A DNA stretch of 43,434 bases from Edwardsiella ictaluri ATCC 33202 (GCF_000264785.1 NZ_AFJI01000033.1:1-43434), one strand, 5' to 3'; counted from the first letter of the stretch, positions 17,117 through 27,777 are shown. Numbers and translations are program-made. The notes: generated from the sequence alone by a model not told the origin.

Positions 17117-17593
17117 ATGCAAGTTTTTATTATGCGTCACGGTGAGGCGGCGCTTGAGGCCGCCAGCGATGCGCAGCGTCCGTTGACGCAGGCCGGTCAT
17201 GCTGAATCTGTTCGTATGGCGGCCTGGCTGGCCAGCCAGGCTGGAAAAATCGATCGGGTGCTGGTCAGCCCCTATCTGCGGGCGCAGCAGACGTTGGCCG
17301 CGGTGCGTGAGGTGCTGCCGCTGCCGGGCGAGGCCGAGACTCTGGATGATCTGGTGCCGGGCGGTGATGCCAATGTTACCGCCAGCTATCTTGAGGTGCT
17401 GTCACAGCAGGCGTCGCAGCGGGTGCTGGTGATCTCACACCTGCCGCTGGTTGGCTATCTGGTTTCTGCCCTCTGTCCACAGGAGATGCCGCCGATGTTT
17501 TCGACCTCGGCTATCGCTGCGGTGACCCTGGACGGGGCGACGGGTGAGCTGGAGTGGCAGGTGAGCCCATCCCAGCTGGCCGACGGCCTCTGA
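17117..17593 (+). CDS. sixA: phosphohistidine phosphatase SixA
   Basis: This encodes a 158-residue histidine-phosphatase-fold protein with the catalytic RHG (His8 in IMRHGEAA) and the second catalytic His in VISHLPLVGYLV. SixA dephosphorylates the HPt domain of ArcB and the nitrogen phosphotransferase protein NPr. It is normally co-transcribed behind fadIJ; with those absent it must use a local promoter. The ribosome site is weak. Confidence 0.93.
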   Translation: MQVFIMRHGEAALEAASDAQRPLTQAGHAESVRMAAWLASQAGKIDRVLVSPYLRAQQTLAAVREVLPLPGEAETLDDLVPGGDANVTASYLEVLSQQASQRVLVISHLPLVGYLVSALCPQEMPPMFSTSAIAAVTLDGATGELEWQVSPSQLADGL

Positions 17594-17643
17594 TCTTCTC
17601 TTCGGCCCCATCATCCGACGGCGGCCGTCGTGGATCCCGCGCC

Positions 17644-18189
17644 TCAGAGGTGCGGCACCTCCCGCTCATCAACGTCAATGAGCACCAGCAGCGCGGCATC
17701 GCCGCCCCATTCGCGCGGTGCCTGGTAAAAGGCGCGAATGTCGGGATGCTGTGCCAGCCACAGCGGCGTCTGCTGTTTGAGGACGTGTTTGCCGTGACCG
17801 TGCATGACGCAGGCGCAACAGAGGTGCTCACGGCGGCAGGCGGCAATCAGCGCGCCCAGCTCCTGTTTGGCCTGTAGCTGGGTCAGGCCGTGCAGATCCA
17901 GAAACATCTCTGGTGTATAGTCGCCGCGGCGCAGCTGCTTCAGCTCAAAGTGGCTGACGTCAGGGCGAACGTAATGGGTCGGCCCGTCGCTGCTTAAGTT
18001 GGGTTGAAACTCATCGGAAAAATAGAAGCTGGCGTCGATCTGCTCCTGCAACACCTTTTGCGGCGCCACCTGGCGCGTCAGGCGCGCCGGGCGATGGGTC
18101 ACCTTGTCCTGGCTCAGGGGGCGGATACCGGCGACGACGGTGTGGAACAGGGCGGCGTCATCGCCGTTGATGGAATGTTTCTTGCTCAT
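17644..18189 (-). CDS. smrB: SmrB, Smr-domain ribosome rescue endonuclease
   Basis: This encodes a 181-residue protein with a C-terminal Smr domain (about residues 90-175) containing [19 protein letters not shown] and [12 protein letters not shown]. SmrB is recruited to collided ribosomes and cleaves the mRNA between them. The start is ATG 18189 ([15 protein letters not shown]), matching E. coli, rather than the longer frame to 18225. It is divergent from prmB. Confidence 0.94.
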   Translation of the reverse strand: MSKKHSINGDDAALFHTVVAGIRPLSQDKVTHRPARLTRQVAPQKVLQEQIDASFYFSDEFQPNLSSDGPTHYVRPDVSHFELKQLRRGDYTPEMFLDLHGLTQLQAKQELGALIAACRREHLCCACVMHGHGKHVLKQQTPLWLAQHPDIRAFYQAPREWGGDAALLVLIDVDEREVPHL

Positions 18190-18389
18190 ACTGTGACGGT
18201 TCGCTGATTTCTTACTGATAATCACAGTGTAACCGCAGATGGACGTCGCGCTAAGTAAAACCGCCGTCGGCAGCGGATCCTTGCTGATTTGTCCGTGGCT
18301 TCATGGCACACTACAGCCGCTATACCCTGACGGGTATTACCCAATATTATGTAATCCATGTCGTGAGGCATGACTTTCCGAGCGCTGCT

Positions 18390-18402
18390 GGAGGCTACTT
18401 TG
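18390..18402 (+). promoter_or_regulatory. ribosome binding site that decides a TTG start for prmB
   Basis: GGAGG at 18390-18394 stands five bases before TTG 18400-18402, which begins the conserved N-terminus. Use of TTG may keep expression low. Confidence 0.65.
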
Positions 18403-19332
18403 GACAAGATTTTCGTCGATGAGGCGGTAAACGAACTGCACACCATTCAGGATATGCTGCGCTGGACCGTCAGCCGCTTTAACGCCGCTGAGGTTTACTA
18501 CGGCCATGGCACGGATAACGCGTGGGATGAGGCGGTGCAACTGGTGCTGCCGACGCTCTATCTGCCGATGGACATTCCCGAGGATATGCGTAGCGCCCGT
18601 CTGACCCTGAGTGAGCGTCACCGTATCGTTGAGCGGGTGATCCGCCGTATCAATGAGCGTATTCCTGTCGCCTATCTGACCAATAAGGCCTGGTTCTGCG
18701 GGCATGAGTTCTATGTGGACGGGCGGGTGCTGGTGCCGCGTTCGCCGATCGGCGAGCTTATCGATAATCGCTTCTCCGGTCTGATCGGTCATGAGCCGCG
18801 GAATATTCTGGATATGTGCACTGGCAGCGGCTGCATCGCCATCGCCTGTGCCTATGCGTTCCCGCAGGCTGAAGTGGACGCGGTGGATATCTCCAGCGAT
18901 GTGCTGGCGGTGACGGAGCATAACATTCAGCAGCACGGCCTGGAGCAGCAAGTGACGCCGATCCGCTCCGATCTGTTCCGTGAGTTGCCGCCGCTGCGCT
19001 ATGACCTGATCGTGACCAATCCGCCCTATGTTGATGAAGAGGACATGTCCGATCTGCCCGATGAGTTTCGTCATGAACCGGCGCTGGGACTGGCCGCCGG
19101 CAGCGATGGCCTGAAACTGGTACGCCGTATCCTGGCCTGCGCGCCGGACTATCTGAGCGATGATGGGGTATTGATCTGTGAAGTGGGCAACAGCATGGTG
19201 CATCTGATGGCGCAGTATCCAGAGCTCCCGTTTGTCTGGCTGGAGTTTGATAACGGCGGCGACGGCGTCTTTATGCTGACGCGTCAGCAGTTACTGGAGT
19301 GCGCGGATCATTTCGCGCTTTACCGCAGCTGA
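18400..19332 (+). CDS. prmB: ribosomal protein L3 glutamine methyltransferase PrmB
   Basis: This encodes a 310-residue SAM-dependent methyltransferase. It has motif [16 protein letters not shown] and the glutamine-binding NPPY (residues 207-210), as in N5-glutamine methyltransferases of the HemK/PrmC group. It methylates L3 on glutamine. An ATG at 18370 gives ten extra residues, but the family begins at (M)DKIFVDEAV. The TTG at 18400 has GGAGG five bases upstream, whereas 18370 has a ribosome-like GTGAGG only one base away, so TTG 18400 is preferred. Confidence 0.92.
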   Translation: MDKIFVDEAVNELHTIQDMLRWTVSRFNAAEVYYGHGTDNAWDEAVQLVLPTLYLPMDIPEDMRSARLTLSERHRIVERVIRRINERIPVAYLTNKAWFCGHEFYVDGRVLVPRSPIGELIDNRFSGLIGHEPRNILDMCTGSGCIAIACAYAFPQAEVDAVDISSDVLAVTEHNIQQHGLEQQVTPIRSDLFRELPPLRYDLIVTNPPYVDEEDMSDLPDEFRHEPALGLAAGSDGLKLVRRILACAPDYLSDDGVLICEVGNSMVHLMAQYPELPFVWLEFDNGGDGVFMLTRQQLLECADHFALYRS

Positions 19333-19418
19333 CCGCGGGGCAGGTGGCGGGCCTCCCCCTTTACCGGATGCAGAGACAGGCAGTCCCCTGATGGCGTCAG
19401 GGCAACCAGGAGAGTGAC

Positions 19419-20504
19419 ATGGCGGGAAACAGCATTGGCCAGGTATTCAGAGTAACCACCTTCGGCGAGTCACACGGTGCGGCGCTGGGCTGCATTGTGG
19501 ACGGCGTTCCGCCGGGAATGGCGCTGAGTGAGGCGGATCTGCAGCACGATCTCGATCGCCGTCGCCCCGGCGCGTCGCGCTATACCACGGCGCGGCGTGA
19601 GGCGGACCGGGTGCGGATCCTTTCGGGTGTCTTTGAGGGAGTGACCACCGGTACCAGTATTGGACTGCTGATCGAGAACACCGATCAGCGCTCGCAGGAT
19701 TATAGCGCCATCAAGGATCTGTTTCGCCCGGGCCACGCCGACTACAGCTATGAGCAGAAGTATGGACTGCGCGACTACCGGGGCGGTGGACGCTCTTCGG
19801 CGCGGGAAACCGCGATGCGCGTCGCCGCCGGTGCGATCGCTAAAAAATACCTTCAGCAGCAGCATGGCATCGTTATCCGCGCCTGCCTGAGCCGGATGGG
19901 CGATATCGTCTGCCGTCAGTACGACTGGGCGCAGGTAGAGCAGAATCCCTTCTTCTGTCCTGATGCACAGCAGCTGGAGGCGCTGGATGCCCTGATGCGC
20001 GATCTGAAGAAGTGCGGAGACTCGATCGGCGCCGAAGTGACGGTGATGGCGACCGGGGTTCCCCCCGGACTGGGCGATCCGGTCTTCGATCGTCTGGACG
20101 CCGACCTGGCCCATGCGCTGATGAGCATCAATGCAGTTAAGGGTGTAGAGATAGGCGATGGCTTTGCGGTGGTGGGGCAGCGTGGCAGCGAGCATCGCGA
20201 TGAAATCAGTCCGTCGGGATTTCTCAGCAATCATGCCGGTGGCATTCTGGGCGGGATCAGCAGCGGTCAGCCGCTACTGGCGCGCCTGGCGCTAAAGCCG
20301 ACGTCAAGCATTATGGTGCCGGGGCAGACCATTACCCGCGCCGGCGAGGCGACGACCATAGTCACCCACGGCCGTCACGACCCCTGCGTGGGGATCCGGG
20401 CGGTGCCGATCGCCGAGGCAATGATGGCACTGGTGCTGATGGATCATCTGCTGCGCCAGCGTGCGCAGTGTGCGGATGTCGCCTGTACGGTGCCACGCTG
20501 GTAA
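19419..20504 (+). CDS. aroC: chorismate synthase AroC
   Basis: This encodes a 361-residue protein with all three family signatures: GESHG near residue 17, [14 protein letters not shown] and [18 protein letters not shown], and [17 protein letters not shown] near the C-terminus. It converts EPSP to chorismate using reduced FMN, the last common step of aromatic amino acid synthesis. ATG 19419 is preceded by AGGAG. A small stem (CCCTGA-TGGCG-TCAGGG, about 19384-19400) lies just before the ribosome site. Confidence 0.97.
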   Translation: MAGNSIGQVFRVTTFGESHGAALGCIVDGVPPGMALSEADLQHDLDRRRPGASRYTTARREADRVRILSGVFEGVTTGTSIGLLIENTDQRSQDYSAIKDLFRPGHADYSYEQKYGLRDYRGGGRSSARETAMRVAAGAIAKKYLQQQHGIVIRACLSRMGDIVCRQYDWAQVEQNPFFCPDAQQLEALDALMRDLKKCGDSIGAEVTVMATGVPPGLGDPVFDRLDADLAHALMSINAVKGVEIGDGFAVVGQRGSEHRDEISPSGFLSNHAGGILGGISSGQPLLARLALKPTSSIMVPGQTITRAGEATTIVTHGRHDPCVGIRAVPIAEAMMALVLMDHLLRQRAQCADVACTVPRW

Positions 20505-20517
20505 AGGAGTGGTCACA

Positions 20518-21342
20518 GTGAGTAAATGTGCGTGGTTATGGCTGGCGGCGCTGTGCGCGTTGCCGGCGCTGGCTCAGACGCCCTGGCAACGCATTACCCA
20601 ACCGGTGGCCGGTGCGCCGCAGGCCATCGGCAGTTACGCCAATGGCTGTATCATCGGCGCCCGGGCACTGCCGCTGGCGTCGGAGAACTATCAGGTTATG
20701 CGCAGTGAGCAGCTGCGCTACTTCGGCCATCCGACGCTGTTGGCGTTCGTGGAGCGTCTGGGTACCGAGGTCCGTGCGCAGCATCTGGGTACGCTGTTGA
20801 TCGGCGATATGGCGATGCCGGCCGGCGGGAGCTTCAACGGCGGTCACGCCAGCCATCAGTCGGGGCTGGATGTGGACATCTGGCTACAGCTGCCCCAGGT
20901 GCGCTGGACGCAGCAGCAGCTGCGGCAGCCGGTACCACAGGATCTGGTGGCCGTCGGCGCTGACAGGGTGATCCCATCGCGCTGGACGCCGCAGATCGGT
21001 AAGCTGATTAGGCTGGCGGCGCAGGATCCTCAGGTGGTGCGCATTTTTGTCAACCCGGCGATCAAGCGTCAGCTGTGCGACACGGCCGACGGCGATCGCG
21101 GCTGGCTGCATAAAGTACGCCCGTGGTTTGCCCATCGTGCCCATATGCATGTGCGCCTGCGTTGTCCACCGGGTAGCGCGGCCTGTGAGGCGCAAACGCC
21201 GCCTCCTCCGGGCGATGGCTGCGGTGCGGAGCTGGCCAGCTGGTTCTTGCCTCCGCCGTCGCGCAGTGCGCCGTCCAGGCCACAGACGCCACCGCCGCTG
21301 CCACCGACGTGTCAGGCGCTGCTGGCGCAACTTCAGGGCTAA
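20518..21342 (+). CDS. mepA: penicillin-insensitive murein endopeptidase MepA
   Basis: This encodes a 274-residue periplasmic LAS/M74 metalloendopeptidase. A signal peptide ends at ALAQ. The zinc-site motifs are [15 protein letters not shown] (His-x6-Asp) and HMHVRLRC (HxH). It cleaves D-Ala-mDAP and mDAP-mDAP cross-links. The start is GTG 20518 with AAGGAG eight bases upstream, 13 bases after the aroC stop. The C-terminus is proline-rich. This is the last core gene before the T6SS cluster. Confidence 0.95.
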   Translation: MSKCAWLWLAALCALPALAQTPWQRITQPVAGAPQAIGSYANGCIIGARALPLASENYQVMRSEQLRYFGHPTLLAFVERLGTEVRAQHLGTLLIGDMAMPAGGSFNGGHASHQSGLDVDIWLQLPQVRWTQQQLRQPVPQDLVAVGADRVIPSRWTPQIGKLIRLAAQDPQVVRIFVNPAIKRQLCDTADGDRGWLHKVRPWFAHRAHMHVRLRCPPGSAACEAQTPPPPGDGCGAELASWFLPPPSRSAPSRPQTPPPLPPTCQALLAQLQG

Positions 21343-21962
21343 GCCGCCGCTCGCCGCGCCTGCCGTGGTCTTCAGGCCATTATCGCGACACCGGGCCATC
21401 AGTGAGAGGTGCTGGCAGAGTGCCGGTACCGCGTTAGTTAGGGTGTCCGCCCGCCGCTTCAGTGCGGGGAGTGTGTCAGCCATAGCAGGGGGTAAGCCAG
21501 ACGCTGGTCCGGGGCGGTCGATTCTGCCCTGTGGCGCGGGTGGGCCGACAGATTGATGTACTCCTCCGCTTCTAAGGCGTATCAGCCTCTCCCTGTCGCG
21601 TCAGCAGCCCGATACGGAGGCTGGCCCCCTATAGCAGCAGAACCCATTCATGTGTACCCCGGGAGAGGATACGCCCGATACGCAGGTTTCCGCTGCGGAG
21701 GATATCGTTAAATAGCCCGTAGGAGAGGGGTGCGGGAATCTGCCTGAGCAACCCTCCTGTGTGCATAGTCTGATCTCCAGGCGGAATGGTTACAGGGCGG
21801 CAGAGGTTGCGGCCTGTTCCGGCAGGGACTTTGCTCCATCTCCGTTTCTTACGGACCAGCCCCCTGACATCAGGCCGCGATCGGACCGGTGACAGGGGGC
21901 TGATCACGTACGGGATAAGCGGTGATCCTGCCATCCCGGAAACAGGTCCCCCGCAGGCGGCA
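21343..21962. other. mepA-evpO gap: no supported gene, one long hairpin
   Basis: In E. coli core genes follow mepA; here 620 bases of moderately GC-rich sequence separate it from the convergent T6SS operon. A minus-strand frame of 101 codons (21934-21629), or its 45-codon tail from ATG 21765, lies 28 bases after the evpO stop but has basic, low-complexity composition and no recognised domain. This is probably an island junction or decayed gene. Confidence 0.5.
21858..21901. other. 44-base inverted repeat downstream of evpO
   Basis: AGCCCCCTG at 21858-21866 is perfectly complementary to CAGGGGGCT at 21893-21901. The stem can extend inward past one mismatch (ACATC against GGTGA). It could end the evp transcript by a rho-assisted route; there is no T tract. 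Confidence 0.5.
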
Positions 21963-24900
21963 TTAGGGCTTGTCGGTTAACTGTTTGGCGACCAACTCAC
22001 TCATTAACTGACCAATGCTGCCGTTTTCTCTGGCAAGGCGAACATCCCCCCGCCAGCACTGTCCGATGCGCTCCGGTACACCCATCACATTCAGCACCGG
22101 CAGCTGATCCACAGCCGGAGGGATCTCCGGTGCGGTCGGCTGATTCAATGTGATCAGGGCTTGCTGTGCCTGCTGCTGGCGACTCTGGGCTGACTGAATA
22201 TCACTTTCTGTCTGTATCAGCTGAGCGGCGTCTTGCAACAGGGTCTCCTGCCCAGAGATACGGTAGCGTACCGTAATATGGGTTATCCCGACCGCTGCCA
22301 TCCGGTTTTTGTCAGCGGGGAAGTCCGCCGGGGTAAAACGGCGTGCTCCGCCCGGGAAATCCCGTAAGAAGTTGACAAAGCCCCTAGGCCCGGGATAGCT
22401 GCGCGTCAGCGTAAAGGCAGGGAGCCTGATCTGCAGCGTCACCTGGCCGCACTGATGCTGTGACCACTGTATACTTTGCATTACGGCAAAGTTAAGGTTG
22501 TTTAGCCGGAGCGTGGCATTGGAGCACTGCATGGTCAACAGGGTTCCTACGACCTTGGCCCTGGCATCGCTGTTGACGTCCGTGGGCAGTCCCATCAGGG
22601 AGACGGGATAGCTATTCGCTTTCAGGGTATTGGCGGTGGTGTTCAGTTCGGCCAGTTTTTCGGCAGACTCTGCGGCAAGGGTTTGCCACTGTTGCTTCTG
22701 CTGCTGCTGGGCCAGGGTGGCCAGCTGCTGTTTCTGATGCTGTTCGATTTTTCCAGCTTTCAGATCAACCTGGCGAATCAGGGCCTGATTGATAAACGGC
22801 AGGAAGTCTGCGGTAAAGGGGACTGATTGTCCCAGGGTATCCACCACCTGCCAGCCCGAATCGTTACGCTGGATAAACGGCTTAATTGGACCGGACAAAA
22901 AGGTCCAGATCACTCCATTCTCACCATACAGCTTATCCGCCCGATCGGCCTGATTAAGGGTCCAGCGCGATGGTGCGATGACGTTGTCCTGCCACGCGTT
23001 CTGCAGGAAACAGGAGGCTTGCTGATCGGCATAGCGTATAACCAGCTGTAAGGAGCCAGCCATCAGCCCCCAGGTGAGCTGTTCGTCCGGCCGATTGTGT
23101 CCCAGCAGGCTGCGTAGACTTATCAGGCGTGCATAGGCCGTCTGCAATGGGGACTGTCCGTTCTGCTGGCTGTCAAAGCCATGGAAGTCCGCCGCCACTT
23201 TGGTGGCCTGAGCCTGACTGGTGACGACGCTGTTCATTGCCTGGGTTATGGCCGCCTGATACTCCTGATACAGGCGAATGGCATCGAGTCGGCTGACGAG
23301 CTGGCTGCGGGGCTGATCCAGTCCCCCCTTCTGCGCCGCCCCGCGCAGGATCATGCTGCCCATATCACTGACCAGCCCGGGAACCCTGACGATGGCCTGC
23401 TGGTGGGCGCGCTGGCGTACCTCCAGCCACTGCGGGAGCACACGGAGCCAGCCCGGGCGCAAGTCATCCGGCATGTCGGCGAATTCGCTCAACAGACGGC
23501 GGGCAAGGCGCAGATACGGGTTGTCATCATGGGGCAGTCTGCCAATGGTACTCTGCCACTCGCCCTGACCGGCCAGGATCTGCTCTCCCTGAGAAAACTG
23601 GCCGACGAAATCCTGCCAGGCCTGCAATCGTTTCTGCGCATATTCCTGCCTGAATACGGTCAGCTTTTTGTCGAAGGCGGAGTCGTTCGGCATGCTGTTG
23701 CGTATCTCACTCAGGAATGAGTGGATACGCCGCTCTCCATTCAGGGTATAGGCCGCAGCGACCTCCGGCAGTTTATTCGGCCGCAGTGAGCCCTGCCAGA
23801 AGTCGGTCAGGGTTACGCTTGCCAAATCAGGCTGGGCGTTTGCCCATGGAATGACCCAGTCCAGGGTGGCACTTTGTGCCGCCAGCTGTCGGAGCCTGTC
23901 TTGCAGGTGCAGCAGACGGGAATTTTGCAGCTGGAGATCCGATGACCAGGCAAGTTGGGACAGGAACAGGTCATTGAAACGGGATACCGTATTCGAATCC
24001 AGGGTCGGATAGAGTAACTGTAGGGACGGGGTCGGTATGGGGGGCATGGCCATCAACGCTCCATAGCTGGAGCCCCGCAGCCTCGCCCGTAGTAGGTTCG
24101 CGCGGCGGGCTTCGATCTGAAAGGCATTCACCAGTCCGTCCGGATGGGATGTGATGTTTTCCTCCGTGGTACTCTGGCGAATGGCTTTATCCAGGCTGGG
24201 CAATATATATTTGCTAAAATCATTTACATACTGTGATTTTGCATCAGCTTCAACATATTGAAGCTGATGCTGGAATGCCAGTACCCGGCTGGCCCACTGC
24301 GCGTTTCTCTTTTCCAGCCAATAAATCGCATCCCGCTGTGCAATCATAATCCGCATATCGTGGGGCAGGGTGTTATTCATGATCATGGTCTCCGGATAGC
24401 GCTGGCGCAGATCATCCAGCGTACGCTGCCAGTATACGGCCGATACGCCGAGATACCCAAGGGCTGCGGCTACACACAGCCACCAGGCAAACAGGCCCAG
24501 ATGACGGTTCAGACGCCGCCAGGGACTGGTCACGGCAACAGGGCGGCTCAGGTCACGGTCTGCCGGCAGAACGCGGTTGAACAGATCCCGGACAAAGATC
24601 CCTTGTTTGACGGTATCATGTGCCGCCTCTTGCAGCGCAATCTCCTGCTGATCCCGGGACCCGCTGCGGGTGTTCCCCTCCTGAACCGCACTGGTGAAAA
24701 AGGCGCCACGCAGTATGGGTGACTCCAGATAGGGGCTGTCTCCCAGGGCATGCTGGACATAGCGCTTGAGAGGCTCGGCCAGTCTGGCCAGCTCGGTAGG
24801 GAACATCAATAGGGCCGGATCGGCATCCGGGTGCCGCAGTATCATCGCCAGCTGCATGGTTTTCAGTCGGCTATTTACCTTGCTCAATACGATATCGATC

Positions 24901-25745
24901 ACATCACGGACATCGTGACCGATCTCCGGTTCGTCCACAATGTGACCCATGGCCTGTTCCTGTACCTCTTGGGGCAGCAGGTGGGACCAGGCCTCCATGC
25001 CGTACAGGCTGTCAATTTGGGTTACCAGTACGTAGACGGGGAAGCGTCTGTCGAACAGACGGATCAGTTGCTCTATCCGGGTTCGGATTAGCCGCCCCTC
25101 ATCGATCAGGTCTTCACCATTCGCTGACAGCAGGGTCTGGGCCGACACCGTGAGCACCAGCCCACTCAAGCCGGCCTGGGCGCGATCGCGCCCCAGCAGA
25201 TCCAGCATTCTGTTCCAGGTCGTACGGGTATCCTGCGATGCCTCCGGCTGTACAAACTGGCCGGAGATATCCAGGATGACGGCCTTGTCGAAATACCACC
25301 AGCCGACAGGCGCCTTACCGTCATGCATCTCATGGGGCAAATCCAACGGTGCGGCCAGGCCTGACTGTGTCAGCAGCGCCGATTTACCTGAGCCTGGACG
25401 GCCCAGCATCATAAACCAGGGTAGGACTTGCAGCGGGTGGCGGAAACGGCGCAGCTGGGAGTGCCTCAACAGGGTTGTGGCCGCTCTCCACTGGCGCTGT
25501 AGCGTTACGGGATGGCGTTCCGTGGCGCTGTTTTTTTTAACCGGCTCCGCCTCCAGGCTGCGGGTACGCCATGCCCGTACCTTACGCCAGATATAGCGTG
25601 TCAGCAGGGCGCCGGCCAGAATGGCGAGAAACAGTACCCATGCGGCAGCGGCAGGCCAGCGTTGCCAAAACGTGAGCAGCCAGCACAGCATCGCCAGCAT
25701 GATCAGAATCAGTGCAATCGCTATCCATTTGAAGATACGTTTCAT
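21963..25745 (-). CDS. evpO: T6SS membrane-complex protein TssM (IcmF family)
   Basis: This encodes a 1260-residue inner-membrane protein. Two N-terminal helices (about residues 5-25 and 33-50) are followed by a cytoplasmic NTPase-like domain with Walker A GRPGSGKS (residues 115-122), a third helice near residues 415-438, and a large periplasmic region ending in the TssM C-terminal domain that contacts TssJ. With TssJ and TssL it forms the envelope-spanning complex. The Walker A motif is intact, unlike in many TssM proteins. Its start overlaps the evpN stop. It is the last gene of the operon and matches EvpO of the Edwardsiella cluster by position and family. Confidence 0.95.
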   Translation of the reverse strand: MKRIFKWIAIALILIMLAMLCWLLTFWQRWPAAAAWVLFLAILAGALLTRYIWRKVRAWRTRSLEAEPVKKNSATERHPVTLQRQWRAATTLLRHSQLRRFRHPLQVLPWFMMLGRPGSGKSALLTQSGLAAPLDLPHEMHDGKAPVGWWYFDKAVILDISGQFVQPEASQDTRTTWNRMLDLLGRDRAQAGLSGLVLTVSAQTLLSANGEDLIDEGRLIRTRIEQLIRLFDRRFPVYVLVTQIDSLYGMEAWSHLLPQEVQEQAMGHIVDEPEIGHDVRDVIDIVLSKVNSRLKTMQLAMILRHPDADPALLMFPTELARLAEPLKRYVQHALGDSPYLESPILRGAFFTSAVQEGNTRSGSRDQQEIALQEAAHDTVKQGIFVRDLFNRVLPADRDLSRPVAVTSPWRRLNRHLGLFAWWLCVAAALGYLGVSAVYWQRTLDDLRQRYPETMIMNNTLPHDMRIMIAQRDAIYWLEKRNAQWASRVLAFQHQLQYVEADAKSQYVNDFSKYILPSLDKAIRQSTTEENITSHPDGLVNAFQIEARRANLLRARLRGSSYGALMAMPPIPTPSLQLLYPTLDSNTVSRFNDLFLSQLAWSSDLQLQNSRLLHLQDRLRQLAAQSATLDWVIPWANAQPDLASVTLTDFWQGSLRPNKLPEVAAAYTLNGERRIHSFLSEIRNSMPNDSAFDKKLTVFRQEYAQKRLQAWQDFVGQFSQGEQILAGQGEWQSTIGRLPHDDNPYLRLARRLLSEFADMPDDLRPGWLRVLPQWLEVRQRAHQQAIVRVPGLVSDMGSMILRGAAQKGGLDQPRSQLVSRLDAIRLYQEYQAAITQAMNSVVTSQAQATKVAADFHGFDSQQNGQSPLQTAYARLISLRSLLGHNRPDEQLTWGLMAGSLQLVIRYADQQASCFLQNAWQDNVIAPSRWTLNQADRADKLYGENGVIWTFLSGPIKPFIQRNDSGWQVVDTLGQSVPFTADFLPFINQALIRQVDLKAGKIEQHQKQQLATLAQQQQKQQWQTLAAESAEKLAELNTTANTLKANSYPVSLMGLPTDVNSDARAKVVGTLLTMQCSNATLRLNNLNFAVMQSIQWSQHQCGQVTLQIRLPAFTLTRSYPGPRGFVNFLRDFPGGARRFTPADFPADKNRMAAVGITHITVRYRISGQETLLQDAAQLIQTESDIQSAQSRQQQAQQALITLNQPTAPEIPPAVDQLPVLNVMGVPERIGQCWRGDVRLARENGSIGQLMSELVAKQLTDKP

Positions 25746-26392
25746 GGCAGCAACTCCAGCGCGACATCCGCATACTCATATAATACCCAGTTCAGAATTC
25801 CATACAGTGCGACCAATATGACCAGCGGCACCACGATGGTGGTAAAACGGCTGTTGGTCAGCAATCGCTTTTGCTGCGGCGGTTTGACTGAGGGTATCGG
25901 ATAGGCCTCCGGAAATAGACGCTGTGACTCCTCCCATATCTCGCCGTGCAGGGTCTTCAGTTGGTGCATCCTGATCTGTTCCAGCGTGGCCTGACCCATG
26001 CTGCCGGTATGGCGCCCCTCAAATCCCAGAGCCAGACACAGCAGATAGACTTCTCTGACGTCGTCGGCTTCGGGGCTCAGTGCGGACAGCCTGTCGAAAA
26101 AGTCAACTCCGGCGCAGACGGTGTTGAAGTAACTGGCCTGCAGTGGCTCACGGCGCCATGTTGCAACGCCGTCCCAGTCCGAACACATGATCGTCTCATC
26201 TATCCAGGCCACCACGGCATACATAGCGGAATCGATCGTGGCCGGGGTTTCCCCTCCCTCCTGGGCCCGGCTCCGGCTGAGGTGCAGGTATGATCGCAGC
26301 CGTTCACGAAATAATGATGCATCCCCTTCGGGCGCCTGTAGAAATTGCCGCACATAGAGCATGGGCTGAATAAATGCTTCCGATAAACTCAC
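25742..26392 (-). CDS. evpN: T6SS membrane-complex protein TssL (DotU family)
   Basis: This encodes a 216-residue protein with a cytoplasmic DotU helical domain (LCLALGFEGRHTG is the family hallmark block) and one C-terminal membrane helix (about residues 187-205). No peptidoglycan-binding extension is present, so anchoring to the wall must come from elsewhere. The start is GTG 26392, overlapping the evpM stop (GTGA), with TAGGAG about eight bases upstream. It links the TssJM complex to the baseplate through TssK. Confidence 0.94.
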   Translation of the reverse strand: MSLSEAFIQPMLYVRQFLQAPEGDASLFRERLRSYLHLSRSRAQEGGETPATIDSAMYAVVAWIDETIMCSDWDGVATWRREPLQASYFNTVCAGVDFFDRLSALSPEADDVREVYLLCLALGFEGRHTGSMGQATLEQIRMHQLKTLHGEIWEESQRLFPEAYPIPSVKPPQQKRLLTNSRFTTIVVPLVILVALYGILNWVLYEYADVALELLP

Positions 26393-27777
26393 CGGTTCAC
26401 TCCTACCAATTCTACTTTGACGTCATCTGGGGCATCGAACCAGCTGAATGCAATATGGCAACTCTGGGCGGCCTGCCGCCAGGCTTCACTCTGGGAGTCG
26501 ATCTTGAAATAAAATGAGCAGGATCGCCGGGGCAAGCCCTCGGGAACTGACGATAGCGGCGTCAGCGTGATCCCCGGTAAGGCTCGCTGGATCAGTAAGG
26601 GCATTGCGCTGGCCTCGGCCAGTCTGGCCCTGGCCCGGAACGAGTCCTGCAGGGTATCCGGTGCCATGTCGCTGCGGACGATCAGGTAGAAACGGTTACG
26701 CTCCTCCAGCAGACTATTGGGTAGCTGTGCCGTCAGATACTCTCCGCTTGGCTCAAGGGTGATCAGGAAATCAGGTCCGATCGATATTTCATTCAATAGC
26801 CGAATAATCAGATCGCGTACCGTTAAGAGACCCGGAGCGAGATCCTGATGGCGGTAGGGTGGGAGCCCCGGGCTGTTTTCATCCGTGGATCCCAGCATGT
26901 CGCAGTTCTCGCTGAAGGTGGACAGCTCGCCGACGATCTGCCGCAGTACGTCGTAGACTTTGCGCGGATGGACCAACGGTGATTCGGTCAGCTGATACAG
27001 CAGCGGTACATAGCGGTTGAGGGTGCGCAGGGCCAGCAGAAACATCAGAAAGCTGGCATCAAACTCCGCCTTGCGGATTTCGCGCGGACTTTTATAGGCC
27101 TCCAGCTGGCGGGCGCGTCCTGCCAGATCGTCCCGTACATCCCGTACCACCCGCATCAGGGGCTCGGAGCCACCCATGATGTAACACGGCGGAATGAAGT
27201 GTCTGGACTGCTGAATCAGCTCTCCCTTACGCTCCAACCGGGCGATTGGCAGGATATTGTAATCCGTCAGCTGTTCAACCTCATTTTCCCACAGCACCTG
27301 CAGTACGTAGTGCAGGCTCTGGATCTCGGCTTCGGGCCCATCCGAATATAAATCAGCGTGCTTGTTTCCCTGTTGGGTCGTCACGCAACGGACATTCCGG
27401 TCTGCGCCATCCTCAAGCTGTGGCACGACGGCCACATTGGACTCTATTGTGTCCTGCTTTTTTAGCCCCAGGTAGACATTGAACGGTCGGCTCTGATCCA
27501 GCCAGGCAGAGGCGAAGGATCGTGGCTTAAGGATGGTGTTACCCGGCCATATGACATAGCTTTGATCCTGGAAGATCAGCTCAGCCGACAGGATATTAAG
27601 CAGCTGGTTACCCAGGGCTGACTCTGAAATGGTCAGCGCTCCCACTCCCCAAAAATCTTGCAGTCCGGAATTCAGGAATGGCTTGATCTGAAACTGAGTA
27701 TGCAGGTCTGCCAGCTGAAAATGCTGCGGCTGTAAAAACATGCCCTGATGCCAATAAATTGGTTTGTGAATTTTCAT
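26389..27777 (-). CDS. evpM: T6SS baseplate protein TssK
   Basis: This encodes a 462-residue protein starting with the TssK signature YWHQGMFLQPQHFQ and containing the block PSGEYLTAQLPNSL and a C-terminal neck/head region. TssK trimers connect the baseplate wedges (TssEFG) to the TssL/TssM membrane complex. A 96-base gap separates it from evpL; it overlaps evpN by four bases. Confidence 0.95.
   Translation of the reverse strand: MKIHKPIYWHQGMFLQPQHFQLADLHTQFQIKPFLNSGLQDFWGVGALTISESALGNQLLNILSAELIFQDQSYVIWPGNTILKPRSFASAWLDQSRPFNVYLGLKKQDTIESNVAVVPQLEDGADRNVRCVTTQQGNKHADLYSDGPEAEIQSLHYVLQVLWENEVEQLTDYNILPIARLERKGELIQQSRHFIPPCYIMGGSEPLMRVVRDVRDDLAGRARQLEAYKSPREIRKAEFDASFLMFLLALRTLNRYVPLLYQLTESPLVHPRKVYDVLRQIVGELSTFSENCDMLGSTDENSPGLPPYRHQDLAPGLLTVRDLIIRLLNEISIGPDFLITLEPSGEYLTAQLPNSLLEERNRFYLIVRSDMAPDTLQDSFRARARLAEASAMPLLIQRALPGITLTPLSSVPEGLPRRSCSFYFKIDSQSEAWRQAAQSCHIAFSWFDAPDDVKVELVGVNR

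Noticed and set aside
21629..21934. 101-codon minus-strand frame 28 bases after evpO
   Set aside because: Composition is basic and low in structure, it spans the strong inverted repeat, and no domain is recognised; kept only as part of the junction description.
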